NCBI GenBank assembly: GCA_015062085.1 | Contig: SUVI01000001.1 | Location: 1-64,000 of the forward strand | Length of the DNA stretch: 64,000 nt | Reading direction: 5' to 3' | DNA from: Planctomycetaceae bacterium | GTDB taxonomy: Bacteria; Planctomycetota; Planctomycetia; Pirellulales; Thermoguttaceae | Shown here: piece after piece, positions 6,760 to 15,309 of the stretch | Layout: each line of letters begins with the position of its first letter | Position numbering within the stretch: the first letter of the stretch is position 1 | Translations under genes and position numbers: made by a program | Notes under the pieces: generated by a model | What the model was told of the DNA's origin: nothing | The model's input: only the letters and a program-made list of their open reading frames with translations | Database searches by the model: none

Positions 6760-9681
6760 TCAGGTCTCTGGGGCTGCGTTTTCTGTTCCCGAAGGAAGTT
6801 CCGCAAGAGGTTCCGCTTCTGCGTTCATCGCCATTTCTGCTTTATTCTCCTGCTGGACTTTCTTTCCCTTCGCGAACATGGTTCCGCCGCTGATGGTCAG
6901 GATGGACGGGAGGTAGATCAGGTCTCCGAACAGAGCCATGAACAGAAGCAGAAGCATCATGATGCCGAAGTAAAGTGTCGGCGTGAAGGTACTAAACGCG
7001 AAGACCGAGAGGCCGAACGCTGAGATCAGCGTGGTCTGCGTCATGGCGGTCGCGCAGCGCCGGTAGGCGGAGAGTGCCGCATTTTTGTGCGAGAGCCCCT
7101 CATCCAGAGCACGGCGATACCAGGTCAGGTAGTGGATCGTGTCGTCCGTCGCGATACCCAGTGCCACGCTGGCGGTCATCATAGCACCCAGGTCGCACAG
7201 GACTCCCAGCCACCCCATCATGCCGAAGACGACCGCGATGGGGAAGATGTTCGGGATCATCGAGCAGAAACCGCCGAGCAGGTTCTTGAGCATGATCATC
7301 ATGACGACGGAGATCGTCACGAATGCCAGCAGGATACTTTCGAAAAGGCTCGCCATCAGCTCGTGCTGCGTTTTATAAACGAGCGGGACCGAGCCGGTGT
7401 AAATGGCCTCGACAGCCGGTTTCTCGCCCGGTTCCTCCAGGCCCTGGTCTACGAGCCATTTTTCGATGACCGGGTCGATCGTCGCACGCAAATCGTCCAC
7501 AAACAGACCGTAGTCAACGTCCGTCAGCGCCTTGACGCGGCACGTGATGCGGAAAAGTTCGTCGCCGTGGTTGACCTGCCATTGATAGATCTGATTCTTG
7601 GTCTCGTCATACTGTTCCTGCGAAACGATACCGTCTTCCTTTGCCTTTTCGATCCCTTCACGCAAAGTTTCGAGTGTCGTCAGACCGGCTGAGGCCAGCG
7701 TCTCGGCAAGCAGCCCGGTGATTCCAAGCTCCTCAAGTGTCGGACTTGGAGTGTCTACTTCGCCTCTTTCAAATTTTTCGCGATGCTTGCGTTCCGCAGC
7801 AAGGAGATCGTATTTCGCATACTCGCCAAGTTTTGGGTAATTGCGTATGACCTGACTGTTCCACCCTGCGCGGACGGCCATGCTGCCGCCTTCGGGATCC
7901 GGAAGGAGCTTTTCGACCGAGAGCACGCCGCCGACGTGTCGTTCACCGTCCGATTCCTTCTTTTTCACGTTGAAGAAGAACTTTCGCGGCGGTGCGACCG
8001 GCCCGGCTTCCGCAGTCCCGATCTTGTGGTCGACCAGTTTTTCCTGGACCGCTTCGACGGCATCCTTGATGAGGATCGTACGTCCCTTGAAACTCTCCTT
8101 AACGCGTTCATTATCGAAGCGGACGACGATCTCCATCGGAACCAGCGGACCGAGATTCTCTTCAAGCCACGTATAGTCGTGAATGATCGTCGTGTCCTGC
8201 TTGAAGAAGTTCATGAGCTTGACGCTCGGGATCAGACGGCTGATGCCCACGAATCCCAGACAGAGAATGCACGAACAGACCGCCATGACCAGATACGGAT
8301 GGTAGATGATGAAATGTCCGAGTTTCTGCCATTGCGCGCCGATGACGTCCTTGCGTTCCACTTTTTCGCCTTTTGCTTCGGTTTTCGCCATTTTATCGGC
8401 AAAACGATGTGATGGGAAGAGCTGAAGGACAGCCGGAACGTAAAGGAAAATGATGAAGATCGAAATGATGACGCCGATACCGGAGTAGAGACCAAAGTTC
8501 CAGATCGGTCCGAGATTGCTCGTCATGAGAGAGAAAAGCCCCAGTGACGTCGTGACTGCCGACACGATGACTGGAACGAAAGCATGTTTCACCGCACGTT
8601 CCACTGCACCGCGCACTCCGCCTTCTTCTTCGAGCGCATCATGGTAGTAGTTGATGAAATGGATCGCGCTGGACATTGTGAGCACGTAGACCAGCGGCGG
8701 CATCGAGAGCATGATGGCGTCCGTGGAGGAACCCGTAAAGTTCACGACCGCCAGAGAATATCCGGTCGCGAAAAGGGCTGCGCAAAAGACGATGAGGACC
8801 AAACGGACACTCCGCAGGCACAGACTCGCGATCGAGAAGCCGACGATCGCCGCCAGCCATGCAAGACGCATGAGCGTTCGGTTTCCTTCCACGTCGATCG
8901 ACACATTATCGACCGGCGAGCCTCCCATGTGCAGCTCCGACGGCTGGAATCCCGGAAGAACGATGAGGTCCTCCTTCGCGATCGATTCGCGGCGCAGTTC
9001 CGTTTCCGTCGGTTTATCCGGGACCGGGATCTTGATCTGACGCTCCAGAAAGTTTTTCGGTTCCACAGGACGCGGGGTCTCCGGAAGCGCAGCCTGGATC
9101 GCTTCGACAGCCTTGAGCTGTGCGGGGGTGAGCTGCGTCCGGTCAAAAACGAATTCCTGACGCGCAAGGCGGTAGATCTCGCCGACCGCGCCTTTCATGT
9201 TCATTCCTTCACTTCCAGGAAGCAGGTACATGATAGCGGCGGTCTTGTTGCCGTCCATGCCGATGAGCGACCCTTTCAGCCTCTCCACAGCCTCCGGCAT
9301 ACTGATCGCGGAGCCTTCTGCCAGCTCTTTTGCATAATCCGCACCAGAGAAGTACGTTGCAAAAAAACGCAGATTGTAGTCCTCGACCAAGACTTCACCC
9401 TTTTCGTCACGACGCGGCAGAAGACGGTGCTTCATGACGTCCAGACGCGGGTCATCCAGCGTGCAGCCCTCCCAGCTCATGAGAATGAACTGTTCGTTCG
9501 GAAAGTTCTGCTGGAACCAGTTGTGCAGCTGTGATTCAGCAGTCCCTTCCGGAAGCCACTCCTTAATGTTGTTTCGCACATTTTCCAAGGTCCGCTTCAC
9601 CCCCACCGCCATGATCGGCAGCGTAAAGGTCATGAGGACCAGGATCAGGAGTGCATACTTTTCGTAAAATGTCTTTTTCAT
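6760..9681 (-). CDS. RND/MMPL superfamily exporter
   Basis: A 973-residue membrane protein with duplicated RND architecture. TM1 is at residues 9-28, followed by a long periplasmic domain. A block of five helices (about residues 265-440) and TM7 (about 490) come next, then a second periplasmic domain and a final helix block (about 795-935). It resembles MMPL/sterol-sensing-domain-like exporters of lipids or hydrophobic compounds. The second periplasmic domain contains an unusual segment around residues 643-680 (ELGITGLLAETLASAGLTTL) that resembles a helix-hairpin-helix. Of several in-frame starts, ATG 9681 was chosen for its GGGA and its position just before TM1; 9693 and 9705 are alternatives. 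Substrate unknown. The gene stands alone, with its own promoter and terminator. Confidence 0.85.
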   Translation of the reverse strand: MKKTFYEKYALLILVLMTFTLPIMAVGVKRTLENVRNNIKEWLPEGTAESQLHNWFQQNFPNEQFILMSWEGCTLDDPRLDVMKHRLLPRRDEKGEVLVEDYNLRFFATYFSGADYAKELAEGSAISMPEAVERLKGSLIGMDGNKTAAIMYLLPGSEGMNMKGAVGEIYRLARQEFVFDRTQLTPAQLKAVEAIQAALPETPRPVEPKNFLERQIKIPVPDKPTETELRRESIAKEDLIVLPGFQPSELHMGGSPVDNVSIDVEGNRTLMRLAWLAAIVGFSIASLCLRSVRLVLIVFCAALFATGYSLAVVNFTGSSTDAIMLSMPPLVYVLTMSSAIHFINYYHDALEEEGGVRGAVERAVKHAFVPVIVSAVTTSLGLFSLMTSNLGPIWNFGLYSGIGVIISIFIIFLYVPAVLQLFPSHRFADKMAKTEAKGEKVERKDVIGAQWQKLGHFIIYHPYLVMAVCSCILCLGFVGISRLIPSVKLMNFFKQDTTIIHDYTWLEENLGPLVPMEIVVRFDNERVKESFKGRTILIKDAVEAVQEKLVDHKIGTAEAGPVAPPRKFFFNVKKKESDGERHVGGVLSVEKLLPDPEGGSMAVRAGWNSQVIRNYPKLGEYAKYDLLAAERKHREKFERGEVDTPSPTLEELGITGLLAETLASAGLTTLETLREGIEKAKEDGIVSQEQYDETKNQIYQWQVNHGDELFRITCRVKALTDVDYGLFVDDLRATIDPVIEKWLVDQGLEEPGEKPAVEAIYTGSVPLVYKTQHELMASLFESILLAFVTISVVMMIMLKNLLGGFCSMIPNIFPIAVVFGMMGWLGVLCDLGAMMTASVALGIATDDTIHYLTWYRRALDEGLSHKNAALSAYRRCATAMTQTTLISAFGLSVFAFSTFTPTLYFGIMMLLLLFMALFGDLIYLPSILTISGGTMFAKGKKVQQENKAEMAMNAEAEPLAELPSGTENAAPET

Positions 9682-9778
9682 AAACGATCCCATTCGATCC
9701 ATCATTTTTGTGCGTTCTCTCACACCGCGCCTCGCACTCTGCAAAGGGAACGCAAAAAATCCGAGAATACTCACTTTA

Positions 9779-9807
9779 AGTATAGCACATTCTTTCCGTT
9801 TCGTCTA
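9779..9807 (-). promoter_or_regulatory. Promoter of the RND exporter gene
   Basis: Minus-strand TAGACG, a 17-base spacer and TATACT, about 100 bases before the chosen start codon. The -35 matches TTGACA at four of six positions. Confidence 0.5.
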
Positions 9808-9985
9808 TGGGGAAAATCCTTTTTTTTGTCATTTTGTATCGATTTTATCGGCACTTGCGAAATTCGTCTCAAAAATTCAGGCGTTAAAATTACCCCATCT
9901 TTCTCATTGTTTCAAAAATAAAAGATCCGCATTTCACGAAAAAGAAAAAGACTGCGCGATCCAGAGCAAAACGAGCAAGTTTTCC

Positions 9986-10029
9986 GTTTACGCAAAGACA
10001 AAAAACTAAAAAGTTTACGTAAAGACAAA
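9986..10029. repeat. 17-base direct repeat upstream of the TIM-barrel gene
   Basis: GTTTACGCAAAGACAAA at 9986-10002 recurs as GTTTACGTAAAGACAAA at 10013-10029, 27 bases apart, in the divergent region between the RND and TIM-barrel genes. It is a possible regulator-binding pair upstream of the promoter at 10088. Confidence 0.45.
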
Positions 10030-10087
10030 TTCAGGTGAAAATTTTCCTTTTTTTGAGTCACTTTCATGAAAAAATCCTTCGGACGGC

Positions 10088-10115
10088 TTGCATTTCCTTA
10101 CATTTTGAATATAAT
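10088..10115 (+). promoter_or_regulatory. Promoter of the TIM-barrel isomerase gene (TTGCAT - 16 bp - TATAAT)
   Basis: A TTGCAT box, a 16-base spacer and a perfect TATAAT end about 60 bases before the start codon. Confidence 0.7.
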
Positions 10116-10176
10116 GGGTACTAATTCGTAAATTTCTCCATTTTTCCTTTCCTTTTAACCAACTAGGGATCCAAAA

Positions 10177-11193
10177 ATGACCAAACCCCAGGTAATCCTG
10201 ACCGGTTTCGCTGACGAAGGCGTTTCCAAACAGCTCGAAAAGTCCATCAAGGAACAGTTCACGGCCTACGCTGCCATTGGACTTCAGTATTACAGCATCC
10301 GATTCATCGACGTCGGAAACGGCACCAAAAACGTCATGGCGCTCACGATGGATGAGATCCAGACGATCCGCGAGATCCAGAATGATTTCGGTCTGAACGT
10401 CTCCTCGATCGGATCGCCGATCGGCAAAGTCAAGCTCGTGGATGAAGAAGACGGCACTAAAAACCGCTACGTCCCGTTCAATGAGTACATGGACGAAGTC
10501 AACCGTGCCTGCGAGATCACGCACGCACTGGAAAGCAAACTCATCCGCGGTTTCTCTTTCTACCATCCGTTCGGCAAAGACCCGCACGACTACATGAATC
10601 AGGCAGTCGACCAGCTTTCCCAGATCGCCGAGACCTGCCACCGCAGCGACCTGACGTTTGGTCTGGAAGTGGAACCGAATCTCGTCGGCGGAAACGGATG
10701 GCTCATGGCGGAACTTTACCAGAAGATCAATCATCCGTCCATGACGCTCGTTTTTGACGTCGGAAATCTCGTCGTTCAGGGCTTCGATTCCTGCGAGATC
10801 CTCGACCAGTTCCGTTCCTGTCTGCCGGGTCTCGGCTGGTTCCACGTGAAGGACTACCGTCATCCGAAACCGGTGAAAAAAGGCGATCCGATCGACGAAG
10901 AGCAGCTGAAGAATTTCGTTCCGTGCGACTTGGGCGACGGCGGCCATGAGGCTATTTTCCGTGAACTGAAAAAAGCGCTTCCGGAGATCGATGCGAAGCT
11001 GAAGGCTCGCGGGATCCCGGGATTCTTCATCGATCTGGAACCGCACGTCAAAGGCGGCGGACAGTTCGGCGGATACAGCGGTCCGGACGGTGTCGGTGTG
11101 GCGCAGCGTGCGCTTTGCCGTCTGCTCGACTACGTGGGGATCGACTATCATCTCCGCGACTTCGACGACATTCTGGCTGACCGCGGTTTCTAG
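10177..11193 (+). CDS. Xylose-isomerase-like TIM-barrel sugar isomerase/epimerase
   Basis: A 338-residue protein of the xylose-isomerase-like TIM-barrel superfamily (sugar phosphate isomerases, epimerases and inosose dehydratases). Conserved acidic and histidine residues that would bind a divalent metal are visible in the order TFGLEVEPN, TLVFDVGN, WFHVKDYRH and FIDLEPHVKGGGQFGG. These match the Glu...Asp...His...Glu metal-site arrangement. No signal peptide is visible, so it acts in the cytoplasm. It is a single gene with its own promoter and a strong terminator. It lies beside a secreted apiosidase-like enzyme and may process a released sugar; the substrate is inference only. Confidence 0.8.
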   Translation: MTKPQVILTGFADEGVSKQLEKSIKEQFTAYAAIGLQYYSIRFIDVGNGTKNVMALTMDEIQTIREIQNDFGLNVSSIGSPIGKVKLVDEEDGTKNRYVPFNEYMDEVNRACEITHALESKLIRGFSFYHPFGKDPHDYMNQAVDQLSQIAETCHRSDLTFGLEVEPNLVGGNGWLMAELYQKINHPSMTLVFDVGNLVVQGFDSCEILDQFRSCLPGLGWFHVKDYRHPKPVKKGDPIDEEQLKNFVPCDLGDGGHEAIFRELKKALPEIDAKLKARGIPGFFIDLEPHVKGGGQFGGYSGPDGVGVAQRALCRLLDYVGIDYHLRDFDDILADRGF

Positions 11194-11215
11194 ATCGCGG
11201 ACTGAAATGAGATTC

Positions 11216-11249
11216 GGGGCGAGCGGTTTCGACGTTCGCCTCTTTTTTT
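11216..11249 (+). terminator. Terminator of the TIM-barrel gene
   Basis: A ten-pair stem (GGGGCGAGCG with CGTTCGCCTC, including two G-U pairs), a seven-base loop and seven T residues, 23 bases past the stop codon. Confidence 0.85.
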
Positions 11250-11292
11250 GAATAGAAATTTAAATGAAATTTGGAATGAAAACGGAGACGTT

Positions 11293-13056
11293 ATGCGCGG
11301 AATGAACTTTTTTTTGAGTCTGGTCATCAGCTGCCTGCTGCCCCCGGTTTCTCTTTCAGCGTCGGAGAGTGCTGCAGAAAGCACGATCGAACGGACTGCA
11401 GAAAGTACGGCTGAACTCACGGTCGAGTGCTGGACGGCGGCGGAGTGGGAATTTGAATCGGCGGGTGATTTTACAGAAAAAGAGGCGTTTTACCATGTGC
11501 AGCTGGACGTCGAATTCCGCTCTGAAAAAGGGACGGTCCTGCGAATGCCGGCGTTCTGGGACGGCGGGAAGACCTGGCGGGTACGGTTTGCGCCGACCGA
11601 GCCGGGAACGTGGAGTTTCACGTCGGTCTGTTCGGAAACCGGAGATCCCGGACTGCACGGAAAAAAGGGGACGTTCCAGTGTGTACCGTACACGGGTGAG
11701 CTGGAGATCTACCGACGCGGTTTCATTCAGACGCGCGAGGGGCGGAAATATTTGGTCTACGCGGACGGAACGCCGTTTTTCTACCTTGGCGACACGCATT
11801 GGGGAATGATGTCCGAAGAGTTTGACGAACCGGGACCGCACGCCGGGGAGTTGAAGATCGAGTCGCATTTCTGCTATCTCGTGGACCGCCGTGCCGAGCA
11901 GGGATTCACCGTCTACCAGTCGGAACCGATCGGCAAGACGATGAACTTTGCGGACGGCATCTCGATGGAGGACGTACGCGGTTTCCAGAGCATGGACCGA
12001 TACTTTCAGCACATTGCGCTTCGGGGGTTGGTTCACGCCAATGCGCAGTTTTTCTACCCGTCCGAAATGCTCGCTATCCAGCATGACGAAGCCTACCTGA
12101 AACTCCTGACGCGATACTGGGTCGCACGCTATGCAGCCTACCCGGTCCTCTGGACTCTTGGGCAGGAAGTAGACGACGATTTCTACGAAAAATTCTCCCG
12201 AGATGCCAATCCGTACGTGAAAGTCTGCGCGTGGATCCACGAGTTGGATCCCTACCGCCATCCCATGACGGCGCACCAGGAAAATATCTGGCATACGACA
12301 CGCAGCGGAGTCGGAAAAGCGCATGCATCGCTCTTTCAGGAGGTTCCGGGGCACACCTGGTACGGCGTGCAGTGGAGTCTGCGGCTCAGCAGTCCGCCGA
12401 ATACGGCAGTCGCTAAAGATTACTGGAACGATGGAAAAGGGAAACCGGCGATCCTTTACGAGGGACTTTACTGTTTTCTCTGGACGGAAGATTTTGGTGC
12501 CCGGGCGCAGGGGTGGATGGCGTTTCTGAACGGAATGTACGGCTACGGCTACGGCGCAGCAGACATTTGGCTCTACCGCGGAACGTACGACATGAACACG
12601 ACCTCGACCCATGACGGAGTCTCGCAAGTCACGCCGGAAGAAAAAGCGCTCAAGTGGCCGGAAGCGCTGGAACTTCCCTCGGCATCGCAGGTGATCTTCA
12701 TGAAAGATTTTCTCGAAAAGCGTGCGTGGTGGGAGCTGATCCCGGAATTTGCCGTTAGTCACGAGGGACCCGAAGCCGGCCGAAGGATGGAATTCGTACC
12801 GAGCTCTCCGTCCGTTTTCCGTTTCGCTGCTCACGACGGGCACCGCGAGTTCCTTTTTTACTTCTACTCCAAGGCGCTGGAGACCGGAACGCTTCAGGGA
12901 CTCGAACCGCAGAGCGAGTATGCGTGCACGTGGTTTGATCCCCAAACGGGACGTTCGATGGAAACTGTCTCGCAAAAAACACTCCCTTCCGGGACGCTGG
13001 AACTGCCGCAGAAACCCAATGAGCAGGATTGGGTCCTGTGCGTGATGCGAAAGTGA
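11293..13056 (+). CDS. Secreted apiosidase-like glycoside hydrolase (DUF5060 + DUF4038)
   Basis: A 587-residue protein with a signal peptide (about residues 1-25). It has an N-terminal DUF5060-type beta domain (PAFWDGGKTWRVRFAPTEPG around residues 80-100). A DUF4038/GH140-like TIM barrel follows, with the hallmark DGTPFFYLGDTHWGMM near residues 160-175 and active-site-type acidic residues in WTLGQEVDDD and AILYEGLY. A small C-terminal beta domain of the type annotated as a collagen-binding-like domain ends the protein. Known relatives release apiose or act on plant pectic side chains, so extracellular or periplasmic plant-polysaccharide degradation is likely. GGAGACGTT precedes the ATG at 11293. 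The upstream in-frame start at 11248 would precede the signal peptide and is less likely. Confidence 0.8.
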   Translation: MRGMNFFLSLVISCLLPPVSLSASESAAESTIERTAESTAELTVECWTAAEWEFESAGDFTEKEAFYHVQLDVEFRSEKGTVLRMPAFWDGGKTWRVRFAPTEPGTWSFTSVCSETGDPGLHGKKGTFQCVPYTGELEIYRRGFIQTREGRKYLVYADGTPFFYLGDTHWGMMSEEFDEPGPHAGELKIESHFCYLVDRRAEQGFTVYQSEPIGKTMNFADGISMEDVRGFQSMDRYFQHIALRGLVHANAQFFYPSEMLAIQHDEAYLKLLTRYWVARYAAYPVLWTLGQEVDDDFYEKFSRDANPYVKVCAWIHELDPYRHPMTAHQENIWHTTRSGVGKAHASLFQEVPGHTWYGVQWSLRLSSPPNTAVAKDYWNDGKGKPAILYEGLYCFLWTEDFGARAQGWMAFLNGMYGYGYGAADIWLYRGTYDMNTTSTHDGVSQVTPEEKALKWPEALELPSASQVIFMKDFLEKRAWWELIPEFAVSHEGPEAGRRMEFVPSSPSVFRFAAHDGHREFLFYFYSKALETGTLQGLEPQSEYACTWFDPQTGRSMETVSQKTLPSGTLELPQKPNEQDWVLCVMRK

Positions 13057-13074
13057 GGCGCGATCCTGTTTTAG

Positions 13075-13102
13075 ACCAGAGTCAAGAAACCAGAGTCAAG
13101 AA
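13075..13102. repeat. 14-bp tandem duplication (two units)
   Basis: The unit ACCAGAGTCAAGAA is present twice in direct succession, between the apiosidase gene and the accD promoter. It looks like a slippage product. Confidence 0.7.
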
Positions 13103-13197
13103 AAGAGAAGGGTTGATAGACCGGAGTAAAAATCGGCATAAAGAGACGAATTTAGTTCAAATTTAGGGCAATTCGCCAAAAGATCCGGTCCCCCTGC

Positions 13198-13225
13198 TTG
13201 CATTTTTTGAGATTTTGGATAAAAT
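13198..13225 (+). promoter_or_regulatory. Promoter of accD (TTGCAT - 16 bp - TAAAAT)
   Basis: A TTGCAT box, a 16-base spacer and TAAAAT, ending about 45-85 bases before the possible accD starts. Confidence 0.6.
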
Positions 13226-13309
13226 AAAAGTGGCGTATTTTCGTATCCTGTTTTGGGGCATGGACTCGAAATGTCAGAAACGTTTCCTTTTGCAGACAGA
13301 GTGATTTTC

Positions 13310-14161
13310 ATGACTGATTCCAATTCCAATCCGAACCCCGTACAGCAAAGTGCAGCCCGTCCGAAACGCGGCGTTCCAGAAGGCCTGTGGGTCCGCTGCC
13401 CAGGCTGCCAGGAACCGATCTTCCGTAAAGAAGTGGACGAAAACCTAGGGATCTGCCCGTTGTGCGACTACCATTGGTCCATTTCCGCCCGAACGCGGAT
13501 CGCGCAGCTGATCGATGACGGAACGTTTGAGGAATGGGATGCGGACATGCACTCGACCGACTTCCTGAATTTCTTCGACAAAAAATCGTACGCAGACCGC
13601 CTCGTAGCTGAGCAAAAAAGAAATCAGCTCAAAGACGCCGTCGTAACGGGGACCGGCATGATCCGCGCTCGCCGGGTGGTCTTCGCGGTCACAGACAGTA
13701 ATTTCATGATGGGAAGCATGGGAAGCGTCGTCGGTGAAAAACTCACTCGTGCGGTGGAGCGCGGCACGGAAATGAAACTCCCCGTCATCATCGTCAGCGG
13801 GACCGGCGGCGGTGCGCGAATGCAGGAAGGGATCGTTTCTCTGATGCAGATGGCTAAGATCTCCGCAGCGCTCGCACGTCACGATTCGGCCGGAGAACTC
13901 TTCATCTCCGTCCTCACGAATCCTACCATGGGCGGCGTCGCAGCGAGTTTCGCGTCACTGGGAGACGTGACGTTTGCGGAACCCAAGGCGCTCATCGGAT
14001 TCGCAGGACCGCGAACCATCAAATCGACCGTCCAGCTGGAACTTCCGGAAGGTTTCCAAACGAGCGAATTTCTGCTCAAGCACGGGTACATTGACCGCAT
14101 CATTCGACGGCCGGAGCTGAAAAGCGAGATCGCACGTGCGATCGACTACTGCGGAAAATAA
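13310..14161 (+). CDS. accD: Acetyl-CoA carboxylase carboxyltransferase subunit beta
   Basis: A 283-residue protein that, with AccA, transfers the carboxyl group from biotin to acetyl-CoA to make malonyl-CoA in fatty-acid synthesis (cytoplasm). The four-cysteine zinc finger is near residues 30-51 (CPGC...CPLC). The carboxyltransferase core includes [20 protein letters not shown], the oxyanion-hole-type glycine motif, and later [18 protein letters not shown]. The length fits AccD (about 280-305). The start at 13310 places the zinc finger as in relatives. An ATG at 13271 (13 residues longer) with GGA upstream is a possible alternative. accA is not in this window. Confidence 0.96.
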   Translation: MTDSNSNPNPVQQSAARPKRGVPEGLWVRCPGCQEPIFRKEVDENLGICPLCDYHWSISARTRIAQLIDDGTFEEWDADMHSTDFLNFFDKKSYADRLVAEQKRNQLKDAVVTGTGMIRARRVVFAVTDSNFMMGSMGSVVGEKLTRAVERGTEMKLPVIIVSGTGGGARMQEGIVSLMQMAKISAALARHDSAGELFISVLTNPTMGGVAASFASLGDVTFAEPKALIGFAGPRTIKSTVQLELPEGFQTSEFLLKHGYIDRIIRRPELKSEIARAIDYCGK

Positions 14162-14165
14162 ATCG

Positions 14166-14216
14166 GTGAAGGTCCTGTGCCGGGCATGATGCCGGGTGCG
14201 GGACTTCGGTTTTTCT
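14166..14216 (+). terminator. Probable terminator after accD
   Basis: An imperfect long hairpin (GAAG-g-TCC ... GGGACTTC outside, GCCGG-type repeats inside) is followed by GGTTTTTC. The pairing has bulges, so the call is moderate. The next gene starts at 14236. Confidence 0.45.
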
Positions 14217-14235
14217 TGACTTGGAGAGAATGAAA

Positions 14236-15045
14236 ATGCTTTTCGATACGCACTGCCATCTGGATGATGAATCTTTTGCCGGCGATGTCCGCAACGTCAT
14301 TGCGCAGGCCAGGTCGGCCGGAGTCACGCGGATGCTGACGCAGGGAACGTCCATTTCCTCGTCGCTTGACTGTATCGCGCTGGCGGAAGAATTTCCGGAA
14401 GTTTACGCCGCCGCCGCTATTCACCCGAACTGTCTGATGGAAGAGATCCCGCGCTTCGGCGATGGATCGGTCTTTCTGGAAATTTTCTCTCAAATGGCGA
14501 AAAATCCGCGCGTGCGTGCGGTCGGAGAGACGGGCGTCGATCTCTACTGGCACGACACGCCGATCGAGATCCAGAAACAGTACCTTGCACTTCATTTTGA
14601 ACTGGCGCGACGCACGAAACTCCCGGTCGTGATCCACTGCCGCGATGCGGAAGAGCCGCTTTTGGAGACAGCGCGAAAGGATTTTGAAAAAAACGGTCCG
14701 GTGCCGGGCGTGATCCACTCTTTCAGCGGAGACCTGACGTTCCTGCGTGCGTGTCTTGACCTGGGATTCCACATCAGCTACTCCGGGTCCGTCACGTTTA
14801 AAAACAAATGCTTCGATTCCGTGCGAGAAACGGTCTGCGAGGTCCCGCTCGACCGGATCCTCGTCGAAACGGACAGTCCGTACCTCACGCCGATGCCGTT
14901 CCGCGGCAAGATCCGGCGCAACACACCGGAGTACGTCCAGCACACTGCCCGATTTCTCGCCGAGATGCGCGGAATGAGCGAGGAGGAATTTTTCGCACAG
15001 ACGACGCACAACGCACTGAAATTCCTTGGGATCACAGAGTCCTGA
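14236..15045 (+). CDS. TatD family metal-dependent DNase
   Basis: A 269-residue TIM-barrel hydrolase of the TatD family (3'-5' DNA exonuclease/deoxyribonuclease activity in characterised members). Metal-binding motifs are visible in order: FDTHCHLDD at the N-terminus, AVGETGVDLYWHD, VIHCRDAEEPL, GVIHSFSGD and the C-terminal ILVETDSPYLTPMP. The length is typical (about 260). GGAGAG lies seven bases before ATG 14236; the ATG at 14230 is too close to that site. It follows accD and is separated from it by a likely terminator. Confidence 0.92.
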   Translation: MLFDTHCHLDDESFAGDVRNVIAQARSAGVTRMLTQGTSISSSLDCIALAEEFPEVYAAAAIHPNCLMEEIPRFGDGSVFLEIFSQMAKNPRVRAVGETGVDLYWHDTPIEIQKQYLALHFELARRTKLPVVIHCRDAEEPLLETARKDFEKNGPVPGVIHSFSGDLTFLRACLDLGFHISYSGSVTFKNKCFDSVRETVCEVPLDRILVETDSPYLTPMPFRGKIRRNTPEYVQHTARFLAEMRGMSEEEFFAQTTHNALKFLGITES

Positions 15046-15052
15046 GGCACTT

Positions 15053-15106
15053 CGAAATGCTCGGCCGTTTGCAAGAAATGGCCGAAGTGCGTGCATTTAC
15101 GGCATT
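15053..15106 (+). terminator. Hairpin after the TatD gene, possible terminator
   Basis: A perfect GCACTTCG/CGAAGTGC eight-pair stem encloses about 30 bases with further GGCC pairing. The downstream T content is modest, so termination is only suggested. Confidence 0.4.
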
Positions 15107-15151
15107 TTTGGAAAAAATTTCCCAGAAGATCATTCCCCGTCCGCGAACACC

Positions 15152-15180
15152 TTGACAACACTATTTTCGCATGCTATAAT
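15152..15180 (+). promoter_or_regulatory. Perfect consensus sigma-70-type promoter (TTGACA - 17 bp - TATAAT)
   Basis: TTGACA at 15152-15157 and TATAAT at 15175-15180 with the ideal 17-base spacer, about 130 bases before the leucine-rich-repeat gene. A second weaker TTGCAT/TATAAT pair lies at 15242-15267. Between them is an AT-rich inverted repeat around TTTTTGTTT/AAACAAAAA. Confidence 0.85.
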
Positions 15181-15309
15181 AACACACGATGAGGCGATTT
15201 TTGTTTAAAAACAAAAAATTTTGAGATCACCGTAAAAAAAATTGCATAAAATCGGATCCTCTATAATAATACAGAGTTAAAAAATTTCCAATTACCTGAA
15301 AGGACCATT

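Noticed and set aside
9710..10009. A 99-codon plus-strand frame in the divergent gap before the TIM-barrel gene
   Set aside because: Poor start context, AT-rich composition and no motif. The region carries promoters and direct repeats instead.
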